Origin: Tetmemena sp. SeJ-2015
Taxonomy: Eukaryota > Ciliophora > Spirotrichea > Sporadotrichida > Oxytrichidae
DNA: 38,734 nt
Direction: 5' to 3'
Assembly: GCA_027382625.1 (NCBI GenBank)
Contig: JAJKFJ010022757.1
Location: forward strand, 1-38,734
Below the pieces are notes generated by a model, which was given only the letters and a program-made list of their open reading frames with translations, made no database searches and was not told where the DNA came from. Each line of letters begins with the position of its first letter. Positions within the stretch are counted from its first letter, which is position 1. Below are positions 1 through 9,320 of this stretch, piece by piece. Position numbers and translations under genes: made by a program.

Positions 1-76
1 GTGAGAGCGCACTTGCTTATTGCTTCTGTAGTGATAATGATGCATTGAGTCTCTACATTTCCTTCATCGCATCCAT
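1..76 (-). CDS. 5' part of an unidentified gene, cut by window edge
   Basis: This stretch is visibly richer in G and C than the DNA beside it. From an ATG at 74-76 the minus strand reads MDAMKEMQRLNAS and continues with Gln/Ser/Ala-rich residues to the window edge, using TAG and TAA as Gln. No family is recognised. It may be an MDS of a gene outside the window; chance cannot be excluded at this length. Confidence 0.3.
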
Positions 77-332
77 GCTAATGAACCTTAGATAGCTATA
101 GATATATGTTACACTTATAGTTATATTATTCCTCGCAAATTTTTAAAATATTAATTAGTTCTATAATATATGGTAAAATGAATTATATAAATTAGCCTTT
201 TAAAGAGATTAATTTATATTTAAAAGAGATAAAATACAATTATGGAACATTAAATTCTGACACCTATTTTAATGATATTATTCATTTTTGAAATAAATTA
301 AATTTAGTTCAAGATATATAAAATTTATACTG

Positions 333-404
333 ATTTCAAGTAAGAGTCCTGAATTGTTAGAATTCATCAAGTCATATTCATTTTTAAATGACTTTAAAAA
401 TTGA
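333..404 (+). CDS. LRR paralog 1, block a (probable 3' end)
   Basis: Reads ISSKSPELLEFIKSYSFL and then NDFKN before TGA at 402-404. The same block occurs at 10214 and 23346, with many differences at synonymous sites (for example AAT GAC in all three, TTT/TTA after it). Copy 3 also ends in TGA, so this is probably the last coding block of the gene. It is on the plus strand, opposite to most blocks of its unit. Confidence 0.6.
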   Translation: MSSKSPELLEFIKSYSFLNDFKN

Positions 405-489
405 AATGCTTAAATTTATCATTATATTTAGAAATATAATTTTATTATTTAATTATATTTGTAATTAAAAAAGAATTACTTAAAAATGA

Positions 490-640
490 GTAATGATATA
501 TCTCAAATTTAAATAATTATTAAATGATTCGATAGAGAATACAATTCTATTAAAATTGAATCCTTGCAAATTTTTTAAAAGGAGTACTTAGCCAAAAGAA
601 TTACAAAAAGTCACGTCGAGCATAGACTTTGATTTTATTA
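490..640 (+). CDS. Block L1, diverged relative of the acidic-protein ORF at 1411
   Basis: Plus-strand codons around 500-640 (IENTILLKLNPCKFF, then a Ser/Asp stretch near SSIDFD) align loosely with the ORF at 1411-1687 and with 24000-24140. A still shorter trace lies near 10430. It follows block a in each unit, so it belongs to the tandem repeat, but it is too diverged to say whether it is still coding. Confidence 0.3.
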
Positions 641-1383
641 ACAAATCTACTGAATGAGGAGAGCTTTGAAGTCGATTTTAATATAGTCAAACATTGAATT
701 TAAACATCAAAAGTCTTTTAATTAATTTTACTTATAAATAGCTTTCCAAATAAATAAATATAACTGCTGATATATAAAGTTTCTGGAATAATAAATTCAT
801 AAAGATGATTCTTGAATTAATAAAACAAAGTCTCCGCTCGTAAAAATAGTGGCAGTTTGTTTAATCAAAACTCCTCCTTCAATAAGATACTCATATCAAG
901 ATTAAATTTTGATTGGCAAAAGAAAAAGTTGCAGAACTTAAGGGCTCTTTTCGACTGTAACATAGTTTCAACCTTTACTGATAAATTAAATCATCGATGC
1001 GCATATTTATTTCAATTTTCATAATTCGAAATTTATTTTGAATTTATTGCTAATTCCGAAGTATTCGAGATTTTAAAATTGAAATTTAATTTTCTTAAAT
1101 TGAAATTTTAAGTTTATAATTTTCAATATTTATTTTACATATTTATTAAAGAACAATTAATTATAAGAAATTGAATTATTTTATCTTAAAAATCATTTTA
1201 AAATTGAAATTAAAATGGAAGGAAAAGCAAATTTTCTTTACTGATATGGAATCTATATTTGATTCTTCCTTTTTAAATTGATTTATAGCTAAATTATGTG
1301 TATTCTCTCGTATTTATAATTTTTCTAATATGTGTGAAGCTATCTATTTGCCGATTGCATTTATTCCTTATATTCTAAGTAAA
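641..1383. other. No clear gene; AT-rich, probable eliminated DNA
   Basis: Mostly A/T runs. Minus-strand codons at about 840-900 (LIKQTATIFTSGDFVL) loosely resemble the region after a kinase catalytic loop, and compare with the remnant at 4655-4718. This is too weak to call as a gene. Confidence 0.35.
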
Positions 1384-1410
1384 AAATGATATAGCTGAGA
1401 ATTTAATAAA

Positions 1411-1687
1411 AAAGAGAATTAAATTAGATATTAAATTAAAATGGAAGAAATCAGAGGCAGTTGAAGTGTGTCCAATTTAAATAATTATTACACCATTCGA
1501 TTCAGCACGAAATTCTAAGAACTTTTCATCCTTGCAACTTTATTGTGGGAGCGCTCAGTCAAGAGTTATAAGCGACACAAGTTTAGATGAAGACGATGAA
1601 GATGATGATGAAGAATGCGTGAGTCATATCTCGCTGCTGAGAGGTGCTGTGAAGATGATTAAAGATGAAACTCATATTAATTTTTGA
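1411..1687 (+). CDS. Acidic-domain ORF of unknown function, left copy
   Basis: Open from about 1411 to TGA at 1685-1687 with TAA as Gln. It reads KKSEAVEVCPIQIII, then PFDSARNSKNFSSLQLYCGS, then an acidic run LDEDDEDDDEEC, then HISLLRGAVKMIKDETHINF. An inverted copy lies at 32895-33323; the two keep the frame and mostly conservative changes over some 90 codons, so the family has been under coding constraint. The start is not identified and may lie in another MDS. No known domain is recognised. Confidence 0.5.
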
Positions 1688-2133
1688 TTCTCTATCGAAC
1701 AAGCTATAGATCAGGGGGTGAATCTGCGATTTCAACTGACACCATTTTGCAACTCTCCATTTATTATTTTAACCAATCACTGATTTTAATTAAAATTATG
1801 ACTATATTAAATATTATATTACCTTTAGAATTATTTGTATCAAGCCCCATTCAATTATATGATAAGAAACTATAATAACTAAATGAATTCATATTTATTC
1901 CCCTAACATAATATTTTAAAAGTGGAAACATTGATTGTAACACAATTGGAGTTAATCTTTTCAAAAGTAGGAGATTATTGCTAGTAGTAGATATACATTT
2001 TGGCAATGCTTATTAATTTGAATTTGCGTTTATTCTATTTAGAAATACTTTTTATAATTTGTATTATTTTTAGTACAAATATATTTGATTTAGTTAATGA
2101 TAAATTTAACTCCTAAATTTTTTATTTATGGTA
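1688..2133. other. No gene seen; AT-rich spacer
   Basis: The first part (to about 1830) continues the inverted match to 32745-32900, so the dispersed repeat is longer than the ORF. The rest is A/T-rich with nothing recognisable. Confidence 0.4.
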
Positions 2134-2180
2134 TAAATAGCAAGCTATGCATTAAGTAACTTCAAGTTGGCAAAATTAAA
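2134..2180 (-). CDS. LRR paralog 1, block A, ending in the 14-base A/LR pointer
   Basis: Minus strand reads FNFANLKLLNAQLAI, an LRR-type L-x-x-L-x-L pattern. The last 14 bases (TAGCTTGCTATTTA on the minus strand, 2134-2147) recur on the plus strand at 6026-6039 at the start of block LR. Joining at that repeat gives NAQLAIQNLIRLE in one frame. Units 2 and 3 show the same arrangement. Confidence 0.7.
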
Positions 2181-2595
2181 TTAAAAAATTATTGCTGATA
2201 ATTCATCGAAATATATGAGTGGCTATGATTGATAAATAATGGAGTAATAATTTGGGAGTTAAAATTAAAGTTTCACTCCTTATTATTTCACAATCTTATT
2301 GTCATTGATATCTTTAGGTATCTCTTCCACCTCTCTAATTTGCAATGAGATATAATGAATTCACTGTTTCACATTTTAGATGCTAGTTTATTTAAACCTT
2401 CACTTCATTACTCTAAGTTAATACTCCTTTCAAAGGTTGAAGAGGAAGTAAATAAAGAGTAAATTTTATGCATTTGAGAATTGTGCAGGATCAATTTAAA
2501 ATCAACTTTCATAGATTGAGAATTGAAATGTTCTGTATATAGCAGCACTCTGATTTTATAATATATTATAAGTGTAATAAGTTATAATCTTGTTA

Positions 2596-2670
2596 CCTTG
2601 TCATTAATTCCTCAATGTAGAGTTCTTCTAGAACTCTGTTTTCTTTAGTGATAGAGCAAATTATAGGCTC
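2596..2670 (-). CDS. LRR paralog 1, block B (leucine-rich repeat)
   Basis: Reads EPIICSITKENRVLEELYI and then EELMTR. The ICSITKEN.VLEELYI core is almost identical at 11218-11290 and 25440-25520, with synonymous changes (for example GAA GAA CTC versus GAA GAA CTA). LEELYI fits the LRR beta-strand consensus. Confidence 0.65.
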
Positions 2671-2919
2671 TATTATCTTCCTGACATTATTATAGATTAT
2701 AAATATAATTATAAGTAATTAAGAGAGTGTCATAAATATATGCAACCTTAATAATCTAAAGAAGGGAACTTGTTTTAAAAAATAATAATTTAAAGGACAA
2801 GAATAACTTTTTTCTTCTTGGACTAATGATCAAGTTGTCTTTTGTGGATCTTAAATCTAGTTTCCTACGATTTTCTTGGTATTTTGAAATTTAATTTAAA
2901 TTTCTTAGTAAAATATTTG

Positions 2920-3225
2920 TCATTTAGTCTGCCAAAGAAAAAATAAGATTATACAAAATTTGCAATTTCTTAGTCCCAATTCAAATTCCGTTGCGAAACA
3001 ATCCTGAGTAGGGATTACATGATATCCTTGCAACTCTATGGCCTCTAATAAAGAGAAAGGATCTTTAATATCGGGATAATGAGAATCAGTTTGGGTATTA
3101 CTTCTATAGGATCTATTAATCAAGTTTATCTTCCGCATACCTTCTATTGCATATACATTGCCTAACTGATTGATTCCAAAACCAGAAAAACAATATCGGC
3201 TACTCCTCTGTGGTGACTTTATCAT
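2920..3225 (-). CDS. LRR paralog 1, block PQRSS
   Basis: An open minus-strand frame of 101 codons, ending at a real TGA (2920-2922). It starts MIKSPQRSSRYCFSGFGINQ and includes YPDIKDPFSLLEAIELQGYH. Only the PQRSS region and its flank match units 2 and 3 (11606-11858, 25940-26050). Composition is richer in G/C than the surroundings. Both ends may be MDS limits rather than gene ends. Function unknown. Confidence 0.5.
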   Translation of the reverse strand: MIKSPQRSSRYCFSGFGINQLGNVYAIEGMRKINLINRSYRSNTQTDSHYPDIKDPFSLLEAIELQGYHVIPTQDCFATEFELGLRNCKFCIILFFLWQTK

Positions 3226-3292
3226 TATATTTTGCTTATCTTTTAAAAACTTTTAGTTTATAATAATATATTTCCTGTTATTGTAGTTAGTA

Positions 3293-3351
3293 ATACAAAT
3301 TCTCCTGACAGGCATTTGTAGAATGGAGGATATCATTAAGTTTTGGTCATC
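3293..3351 (-). CDS. LRR paralog 1, block SDTQ
   Basis: Reads DDQNLMISSILQMPVRRICI. Units 2 and 3 have DTKDQLVSSALSMPVKRI and SDTQDQLISSVLSMPLKRIR at the matching place. The conserved (I/V)SS.L.MP.(K/R)RI pattern survives many third-position changes, which supports coding. The limits are MDS-like and uncertain. Confidence 0.6.
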
Positions 3352-3421
3352 AGTCTCCTTCAAAGCCTAAACTTTGATTTACATTCTAAACTTAAATAAT
3401 TGTAAGGATAAATTTACTAAA

Positions 3422-3579
3422 TATAGCTTATCTCTGAACCTAATTCCTTTGTCTCTTCTTTTAAGAATTCTTATTATGCTTTTCTGATTGCTTTATTTTC
3501 TTTCTGTTCATCAGTAAGTCGATCTGGAGTGAAATTGTTAAGAGCGAATTTCATTTCTTAATCGGAGTCTATGCCAAGC
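3422..3579 (-). CDS. LRR paralog 1, block LGID
   Basis: Reads LGIDSDQEMKFALNNFTPDR and then LTDEQKENKAIRKAQQEFLK, with TAA as Gln. Unit 3 has LGIDCELEMRVVLNNFSPQQ in the same frame. It is probably helical and charged. The family is not recognised. Confidence 0.6.
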
Positions 3580-3907
3580 TTTAATTATATAACTGAGAAT
3601 ACATTATAATAACTATTAGATTAAAACAAATAAGTTAAAGGATATATAACTTTATTATTTTTAAACTGATACAGTATCATTATATAATTGAAATTTCACA
3701 TATTTATGGCTCTAATAATTATTCTAGAAATGAATATAAAAATATTTAAGAATTTAAAAGAGAGCAGGAAATTCGCAATGAATTTAGACTAAAAAAATAT
3801 TAAATCTAACTTTTATAAAATTTATGTAAAATGGTCAATAAATTTTGTGGTATCATTTGGAAAAAATTAATAAATTTTATTTATGAGTATTAAAAATATT
3901 TTAAAAT

Positions 3908-4030
3908 AAATAAAAGCTTTGGCAGGAGTTACTAAATTTCTTCCTCTTCAAACTTATCATGAAAATTAAAAGAAAGTGAAAAGCGCACTCTTGATAAAAT
4001 GAAGCTAGACATATTTTCAATTTATCTTTC
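3908..4030 (-). CDS. LRR paralog 1, block J
   Basis: Reads ERQIENMSSFILSRVRFSLS then FNFHDKFEEEEIQQLLPKLL. The unit 2 copy has the same two halves but is split by a 0.55-kb insertion (14037-14584). The unit 3 copy is more diverged. This uninterrupted copy shows the original state. Confidence 0.6.
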
Positions 4031-4409
4031 AAATAAAAACAATAATTTAAGCAAGTTAAATCTTGATATTTTAAAGATTTATATATTTATTGCATTATAA
4101 ATATTTTATTACTGATTATAAGTCTTGAGGGAAAAAAACTTAATAAAATTATTCGATAGAATTTTATTGAACACTTTCTTGTAAATAAAAAGCTTTAATA
4201 TCTGTAATCTTATTAAATGTTTATAAACTTTTGAATAGGCTAGGTCTTTAATTAGAATAAGATAATTTAGTAACTACTCTCACCCGTTGAATAAATTCAA
4301 ATCCACCTTCCTTTTATATTTTAATTATTCGAAAATTACATTTTAAATCCAATTATTATTGAATTGATAATTTGTTTATTATGAAAAGGCAATGTGTTTT
4401 ATAATTTTA

Positions 4410-4584
4410 TTCAAATGATCGTAACTCATTAAGGCTTTTATGAAGTCTATTTAATATTACAATGAAAGCTCAAATACAATCTCTTCTAATTAAATACATT
4501 AAAAATCTCTTGTATTTCTAGACCTGTAAAAATATCATCAGAAAACCCTCCTTAGTATATTGTCATAGCCATACGAAGCTTTTG
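4410..4584 (-). CDS. LRR paralog 1, block I (two LRR pieces)
   Basis: The first piece reads QKLRMAMTIYQGGFSDDIFT and then GLEIQEI. The second, in a shifted frame, reads EIVFELSLQYQIDFIKALMS and then YDHLN. Units 2 and 3 show both pieces with the same frame change, so a small IES probably lies between them. The exact pointer was not resolved. Confidence 0.55.
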
Positions 4585-4654
4585 TATTTAATAATATGTA
4601 TGAATTTAATGGAAAATAGAAGGGTCATAGAAAGGAAATCAACAGGAAGTAAAA

Positions 4655-4718
4655 CAGTGGCAGTTGACTTTGCAGGCTTAACATCTCTGTGGATAACATT
4701 GGATTAGTTAAACACTTT
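4655..4718 (-). pseudogene. Kinase catalytic-loop remnant
   Basis: Minus strand reads VFNQSNVIHRDVKPAKSTAT. HRDVKP is the signature of the protein kinase catalytic loop, but the Asn expected after it is replaced and no DFG or other kinase motif follows. It is not seen at this place in units 2 and 3. It is either a decayed kinase fragment or a small MDS of another gene. Confidence 0.35.
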
Positions 4719-5298
4719 TAGGTAACGTTTAAATATTAAAATTATTAAATTAGAGATTACAACTATTTAAAAAAAAAGATCTCTAAAGCCGCTCAGCCAA
4801 TATTATTTTCAGAATTTTTTAAAAAAATTATACTTCTTAAATTTAATATTTTATTTTCATTAAAAAGAATAAACAGAGCAAAATAAAGTTAAAAGTAGCA
4901 GATTTATATAAGAAAAAGTAAGTTGACACAAAATCTATATTGAATAAGGAATTTAAGCTTGGAGTGAGTACACATAAATTTGTAATTTGATAATTTAGAG
5001 TTCATTCCATAATATGTTGAAATATTTAAAACTTTATGCTTTGATGGATTTAGTAAAGAAATTATAAAAATAATTTTCTATTTTAAAAAGTATCTATTAA
5101 ATTTAAAATCATTCAATTATAATTTTTATAATTTAAATTCACATTCTATATCTTTTTAAAATTATAAATTTTACTACTTTAATTATAAATTTATAACTGA
5201 TTTTAAGTATTTTCTTAAAGAACGAAAAGTATCGCTCTTATTCGTTCAATGATAAATCTATTTTAAAACTTTCTTTATAATTCAGAGGGAAAAAATTA

Positions 5299-5406
5299 GT
5301 TTACTACGCGCAAGGATTTGACTTCCAGCTATCTTTTTAATATTGTTTCAGACTCTAAATCATAAACTTCTTAGTCTTATATTGAAGGCGTAATTATTAT
5401 CTCAAG
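5299..5406 (-). CDS. LRR paralog 1, block N4
   Basis: Begins at pointer TTGAGATAATAA (5395-5406), which is also the end of block N3 (5724-5735). Joined there, the frame runs YFEIIITPSIQDQEVYDLES and then ETILKRQLEVKSLRVVN. Units 2 and 3 conserve LEVKSLR/LDVKSLR. Blocks H and G lie between N3 and N4 in the DNA but are skipped by the join, so the order is scrambled. Confidence 0.65.
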
Positions 5407-5545
5407 ATTAATAAAAGAATAAACAATGATTCATGTTCTTGACTCCTTATTTAAAAGTTTCATCAACTGATAGGGAACAGAACACAAATCGCATAAATGT
5501 TCTGTATGATTGAATTGTTAATAATCAGGGGCCAAATAGGTTTTT
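5407..5545 (-). CDS. LRR paralog 1, block H (frame broken)
   Basis: Corresponds to NYLAPDVLT... in unit 2 (17095-17270) and unit 3 (33681-33855). Here an apparent one-base loss after the Ala-Pro-Asp codons shifts the frame; downstream TIQSYRTFMRF is readable in the other frame. It could be decay of this copy, a sequencing error, or an unnoticed tiny IES. Confidence 0.45.
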
Positions 5546-5594
5546 TTTAATTATAATTAATAGGAGAGATGAGTACCAATAATTTAATTAAAAA

Positions 5595-5670
5595 ATTAAA
5601 TTTCCTTGATGTAATCGCTTTCAAAAAATGTTGAGGCCAGATTAATTGTTAGATGATGAAGATTTAAAAT
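5595..5670 (-). CDS. LRR paralog 1, block G (leucine-rich repeat)
   Basis: Reads ILNLHHLTINLASTFFESDY then IKEI. Units 2 and 3 have CLKLHQLTIYL and LKLHHLTIFL at the same place. The L-x-L-x-x-L-x-I spacing suits an LRR strand. Joins to neighbours were not resolved. Confidence 0.55.
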
Positions 5671-5723
5671 ATGATTTAATATTTCAATATTTTATAATTT
5701 ACTTATTCCCGTTTTCTTTAATT

Positions 5724-5990
5724 TATTATCTCAAAGTATTTTACCAATTCTATTAGTTGCTATTGACTGTGGACTATCACTTTTATATCTCTGTAATAGG
5801 TCTTCATAAAAAAATATATTTTTATCTTTCCTAATTGTATATACATTTCACCAAGACTGTGCTTAAAAGTTTTTCTTTCCCCCTCAAAGTCAATAAGCTT
5901 CGCCTATATTCAAATACTTTATTCAAAATCGATATTAATATATTGAAGGCCAGATTCTATGCGCTCTCTCATAATCTTTAATCATCTGAA
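5724..5990 (-). CDS. LRR paralog 1, block N3 (TPR-like helical region, two IESs)
   Basis: Three MDS pieces in direct order. They begin at pointer TTCAGATGATTAAA (5977-5990) and end at TTGAGATAATAA (5724-5735). After removing the IESs at 5906-5939 and 5802-5825 the frame reads MIKDYERAHRIWPSI, QAKLIDFEGERKTFKHSLGE, MYIQLGKTYYRDIKVIVHSQ and then a Leu-rich end. SLGEMYIQLGK has a TPR-like LG..Y...G spacing; this assignment is tentative. Confidence 0.7.
5802..5825. other. IES with pointer AAG, unit 1
   Basis: 24-base segment bounded by CTT at 5802-5804 and 5826-5828 (AAG on the coding strand). Removal joins QLGK to TYYRD in frame. The same site holds IESs at 18006 and 34553. Confidence 0.6.
5906..5939. 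other. IES with pointer AATAT, unit 1
   Basis: 34-base A/T segment between ATATT repeats at 5906-5910 and 5940-5944. Removal joins WPSI to QAKLID in frame. Matching IESs of 30 and 43 bases lie at 18111 and 34658. Confidence 0.65.
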
Positions 5991-6025
5991 TAAAATAAAA
6001 ATTTAAACCACAAATAAATTTAGAT

Positions 6026-6315
6026 TAGCTTGCTATTTAGAATTTGATCAGACTTGAATTCAAAACTAATGTTTCAATTCCAGATCTTGGATTAGGTTCA
6101 ATAAATAATGCAGATAATAATAAAGATAATTCCTCTCTTGCACCTTTTAAATTTAGAAGACTTAAGCATTTAAGAATAGTTGAACTAAATGGGCCTGTCG
6201 ATTCTAGTAAATAAATCTTGCCAATAATTGAAGCTTCATATTCAAATTTATTATTTTATAATATGACACTCTTTAAGAATTCGAGTTAATTAAGTCAGTT
6301 AAAAATAATTAAATA
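6026..6315 (+). CDS. LRR paralog 1, block LR (leucine-rich repeats, plus strand)
   Basis: Starts at the A/LR pointer (6026-6039). Reads QLAIQNLIRLEFKTN, IPDLGLGSINNADNN, FKFRRLKHLRIVELNGP and ILPIIEASYSNLLFYNMTLF, then SSQLSQLKIIK. RRLKHLRIVEL is a clear LRR strand. It stays open with TAA as Gln. Unit 2 carries the same block interrupted by a 487-base element; unit 3 is intact. Confidence 0.75.
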
Positions 6316-7295
6316 CTATTATTAAACAAAAATTAAATATTTTAACTACAAAGAATGATTAGCCCAAAATAAATTAATTTTATTGGATTACTTTAGATAT
6401 TTAAATTTTTTGCGTCTTATAGCCCTTCTTGATCACACAGCTATTTAATAAACTAAACTCTTTATAATTTAAAATTTCTCTCTTGATTAATCCCATATAA
6501 ATATTAATCTTTTATTTATTTTATAAATTAGTGCACCTATTGATAGTTTCCTTTCTCATTTAATTTATAATATTTTATGTAATTTAACATTTATATTACT
6601 TAATCATTTATGATGAGTTGGAAAAGACAAAATCGCATAAATTAAAAACTACAACCACCACCACTTAAAAATATTATAAGTTGAATGATCCAATTTCTTT
6701 AAGTCCGAATAAATCTGAATAAGATGGATAATTATTTTTGAGTAATGTCTTGTTTGACGCATGATATAGGTATTATAAGAATGATACGATTAGATTTTTC
6801 TCATCATTAATTCATCAAAAAGTATATTTGAGCAATTTAACGAAACTCAATTTTTGGGGTGCAATTAGTTCTGTGCTTTCATTATAGTCTATATAAATTA
6901 AATTTTGGTGCGTTTTTATTGATTGTGAATTATATTTCCCAAATGAAATTATTTTTATTCTAAATTATTCATAAATTTCTTATCTTACATAATTTCTCCG
7001 GCTTAGGAATTTTCTATTTGATTGAGTTTGCGTCATTTGTGTATAATTTAAAAACTCAATATAGTCATCTATTTTGAAAATTTTGCAATTTATACAAAAG
7101 CTTCTTAAATGAATAAGTTTATCTTGTGAGAAGTAAATGATATTAGAATAATGGCTGTTAATAAGATAAAAGGTAAACAGTCTTCCTAAGACTTTATCCT
7201 TAAGAGGCTAAGAGTTAGTTTTGAGTGAAGAGGGATTTAAATTTATAATTTTTCCATTTTGAAATTTTATCAAATATATTATAAGATGAATATTA
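6316..7295. other. No gene seen; AT-rich spacer
   Basis: Lies between block LR and the start block. Long A/T-rich runs with no match noticed in the other units. Probably eliminated DNA. Confidence 0.4.
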
Positions 7296-7419
7296 ATGCA
7301 TAATCAGCAATTTAAATATATTGAAATATATCCTAAGTCAATTATAAGATGGAATTTAATTGAGTTCATTCAAAACATAAATGGAATAATGCTCTAAACC
7401 AAATAAAATTCCAATTCAA

Positions 7420-7680
7420 GAGATTATTCTAGCGGGGCTAGTCGTAAAATTTCTGCTAGCAAAATTTTAAATCCTCTAATTAGAAAAACGTGTGACTATT
7501 TATAGCAATAATCACATGCTTTTAGCCAATAAGAAAAGTAATCTTAATCACAAACTCAAAGCATAATGAGTAATCTGATGCAAATAAAGAAATTCTAAAA
7601 CCATATTGAATTACCTAAACGCATCCTCATAAATACTCTAAAGCATAATAAATTTACTCTCAATTGTATTCCTAATTGTA
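7420..7680 (+). CDS. Possible coding island, Ser/Gln-rich
   Basis: Inside a plus-strand frame open from ATG 7296 to about 8147 under the ciliate code. This part is less A/T-rich and reads YSSGASRKISASKILNPLIR, then a Gln/Ser-rich stretch (QQQSHAFSQQEKQSQS). With only one stop codon, long frames arise easily by chance here, so the call is weak. No counterpart was noticed in units 2 and 3. Confidence 0.2.
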
Positions 7681-8007
7681 ATTAAAAAACTCATCTTGTT
7701 CAGTAGTATTTCACTCTATTTAAAATTGATAATTATGCATTTATATTCATCTTATAAACCAATTATTTTTTAAATATATATGCAACTACTAATCTCTTAA
7801 GAAAATAATGTTTACTATTTTATTAAATTAACAATTTAATATTGCCTCTACTATAAGTAATAGGTTTTATAAATTGTAAAATTAATTTTATTTCTCAATA
7901 AAATTTAAGAATTTACAAATACAAAACAATAAAGGTTAATGTAAAATAATTAGAAATTATAAAGCTATTAATACATAACTATCTTTAATTTAAAAGAATT
8001 AGGAGAA

Positions 8008-8190
8008 ATGGAAGATTCTTATTTAATGAGAGACCTTGTAAAAAAGGAGGAATCGGTATCTCTCGCAATTGGAAAGTTAAGACAGAAATATTTGATTTTC
8101 GACATAATGATCCTTGCTAAACAGTTTTACCCATTTAAATTATGAAATGAGGGATAGAAATATTTTACAGGGCATGATGATAGAGTAGAA
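8008..8190 (+). CDS. LRR paralog 1, block N1 (start codon block)
   Basis: ATG at 8008 follows an A-rich leader (aggaga). It reads MEDSYLMRDLVKKEE, then LAIGKLRQKYLIFDIMILAK. After removal of the IES at 8125-8163 it continues QFTGHDDRVE. It ends in pointer GATAGAGTAGAA (8179-8190), which recurs inverted at 8320-8331 as the start of block N2. Units 2 and 3 share ATG, frame and motif IGK(L/I)(R/K)QKYLI, which fixes this start. Confidence 0.75.
8125..8163. other. IES with pointer TTT, unit 1
   Basis: 39-base segment between TTT at 8125-8127 and 8164-8166. Removal joins LAKQ to FTGHDDRV in frame. The limit can slide because of flanking T runs. Equivalent sites are at 20228 and 37246. Confidence 0.6.
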
Positions 8191-8204
8191 ATAAAATTTT
8201 ATAG

Positions 8205-8331
8205 TTTAATCATCTGAAAGTTTTGAATTAGAAACCGCCTGAAAGATTTATCAATAGAGTATATATTTGCATTTTAAGTATAGAAGAGATGGGACATTCT
8301 TGAAATCATCTAGAGCATCTTCTACTCTATC
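8205..8331 (-). CDS. LRR paralog 1, block N2
   Basis: Minus strand from pointer GATAGAGTAGAA (8320-8331) to pointer TTCAGATGATTAAA (8205-8218). With the IES at 8258-8276 removed it reads DRVEDALDDFKNVPSLLYSI then DKSFRRFLIQNFQMIK. The second pointer is the first 14 coding-strand bases of block N3. N1 and N2 are on opposite strands only about 130 bases apart. Confidence 0.75.
8258..8276. other. IES with pointer TACT, unit 1
   Basis: 19-base segment between AGTA at 8258-8261 and 8277-8280. Removal joins SLLY to SIDKSF in frame. Units 2 and 3 have 16-base IESs with pointer TACTC at this codon (20367, 37389). Confidence 0.6.
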
Positions 8332-8771
8332 AAATATATTTATCAATAAAAATGTGAGATGAAATAATAATTTCAATAATATTATATTTAAAGAGATATT
8401 GATATTTTTATAGAGACAGTATATCAAAAATATGAATGAAAAAATTCTTGTGTTTCATAATTACAAGAACTCTATAAAAACTAATTTAAAATCAATTTTA
8501 ATTTTTGTATACAGATATCGCTTTATTTTTATTAGAACTCATAGAAAATTCAACTTAACTTATAATTATGCAACCTTAATCAAGCTTCTCACTTTTTCTT
8601 ATAATATATTGAAATAAAGAAATTAGTTTTTAATTAGAGTTCTGATAAATAATAAATTGTTTGTGAATAAAAACAGATTCATTTCTTTGTTTTACAAAAA
8701 GTTAGTTCCAGTTTTTATTTAGGGAATTCTTTCTCTAGCTGCAAAAATTGTTCTTATGTGATGAAAAAAAA

Positions 8772-8925
8772 TGAAAGCACTAGTAGAGCTGAAAAGAATG
8801 ACATGAGATCCTTTCTCAACAAGAAACTATTCGAAAAGAGGGAAGTCTATTTTATAGTTTGAGTAAAACTCTTTAACCAATGGTCTTTTTCTCAAAAGAA
8901 ATTCATAAATTAAGTTCTGGAACTC
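8772..8925 (-). CDS. LRR paralog 1, block K
   Basis: Reads NLIYEFLLRKRPLVKEFYSN then YKIDFPLFEQFLVEKGSHVI then LFSSTSAF. The unit 2 copy (21918-22070) differs mainly at synonymous sites, including TAG versus TAA for the same Gln. No function recognised. Not found in unit 3. Confidence 0.65.
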
Positions 8926-9110
8926 AACTATTCCAATTTATAAATTTATAATTATTTTCAATATTATTTCCCCTTAGTTTGAAAAAAAATCTATAAAGGC
9001 GAAAATTTAACATTCTTCATATAAAAAAATTTTAGCCTAAATAAATTCGTACTCCTTGAGCAGTTATATTTTTATAAAATTAATTTATGCTATATCCTGT
9101 TGATGAAAAA

Positions 9111-9320
9111 GAGTTTTAATATTCTGAGGTTAGGTAATAAGGATAAGCATAAGGATTCAAGTGCGATGAACTCTTCTTCATCTGCACTCTCATAGATTTA
9201 TATTTTTAATGATGAGACTGAGTTGTGAGAGGTTGTTAAACTTTCCAATCTCTTAATAGAAAGGTTATTTCAAGTTGAGGGAATAATTGACTTTGTTTTC
9301 CAAAAGCAAATCTTTTTCCT
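9111..9320 (-). CDS. LRR paralog 1, block F (leucine-rich repeats)
   Basis: Reads DLLLENKVNYSLNLKQPFYQ, EIGKFNNLSQLSLI, then after a 16-base IES YESADEEEFIALESLCLSLL and PNLRILKL. FNNLSQLSLI and LPNLRILKL are good LRR strands. The unit 2 copy (22263-22495) has the same structure. Not found in unit 3. Confidence 0.7.
9195..9210. other. Very short IES with pointer GAT, unit 1
   Basis: 16 bases between GAT at 9195-9197 and 9211-9213. Unspliced, the frame shifts; removal joins LSLI to YESADEEE. In unit 2 the same place has 18 bases (22345-22362) that keep the frame but include a TGA. Both removals give the same protein. Confidence 0.6.

Larger units (their letters stand above)
333..9320. other. 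Tandem unit 1: scrambled LRR-protein gene, paralog 1
   Basis: First of three head-to-tail units whose short coding blocks match one another in sequence, strand and order. Blocks in order: a(+), L(+), A, B, PQRSS, SDTQ, LGID, J, I, N4, H, G, N3 (all -), LR(+), N1(+), N2(-), K(-), F(-). This is the shortest unit and has none of the large insertions seen in units 2 and 3. Block FEF was not found and block H carries an indel, so it may be partly decayed. The product is inferred to be an LRR protein of unknown role. Confidence 0.7.

Noticed and set aside
5724..5990. Introns rather than IESs in block N3
   Set aside because: The segments lack GT...AG ends on the coding strand and are bounded by direct repeats, of which one copy is needed for the frame.
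8432..8617. 61-codon plus-strand ORF after N2 of unit 1
   Set aside because: Low-complexity A/T-rich residues, no match in the other units; chance ORF.
8772..8800. TGA read as Trp, from a TGA/TGG pair in plus-strand readings of block K
   Set aside because: The plus frame is a shadow; the minus frame is the conserved one. TGA ends blocks a1 and a3 and fits a stop.
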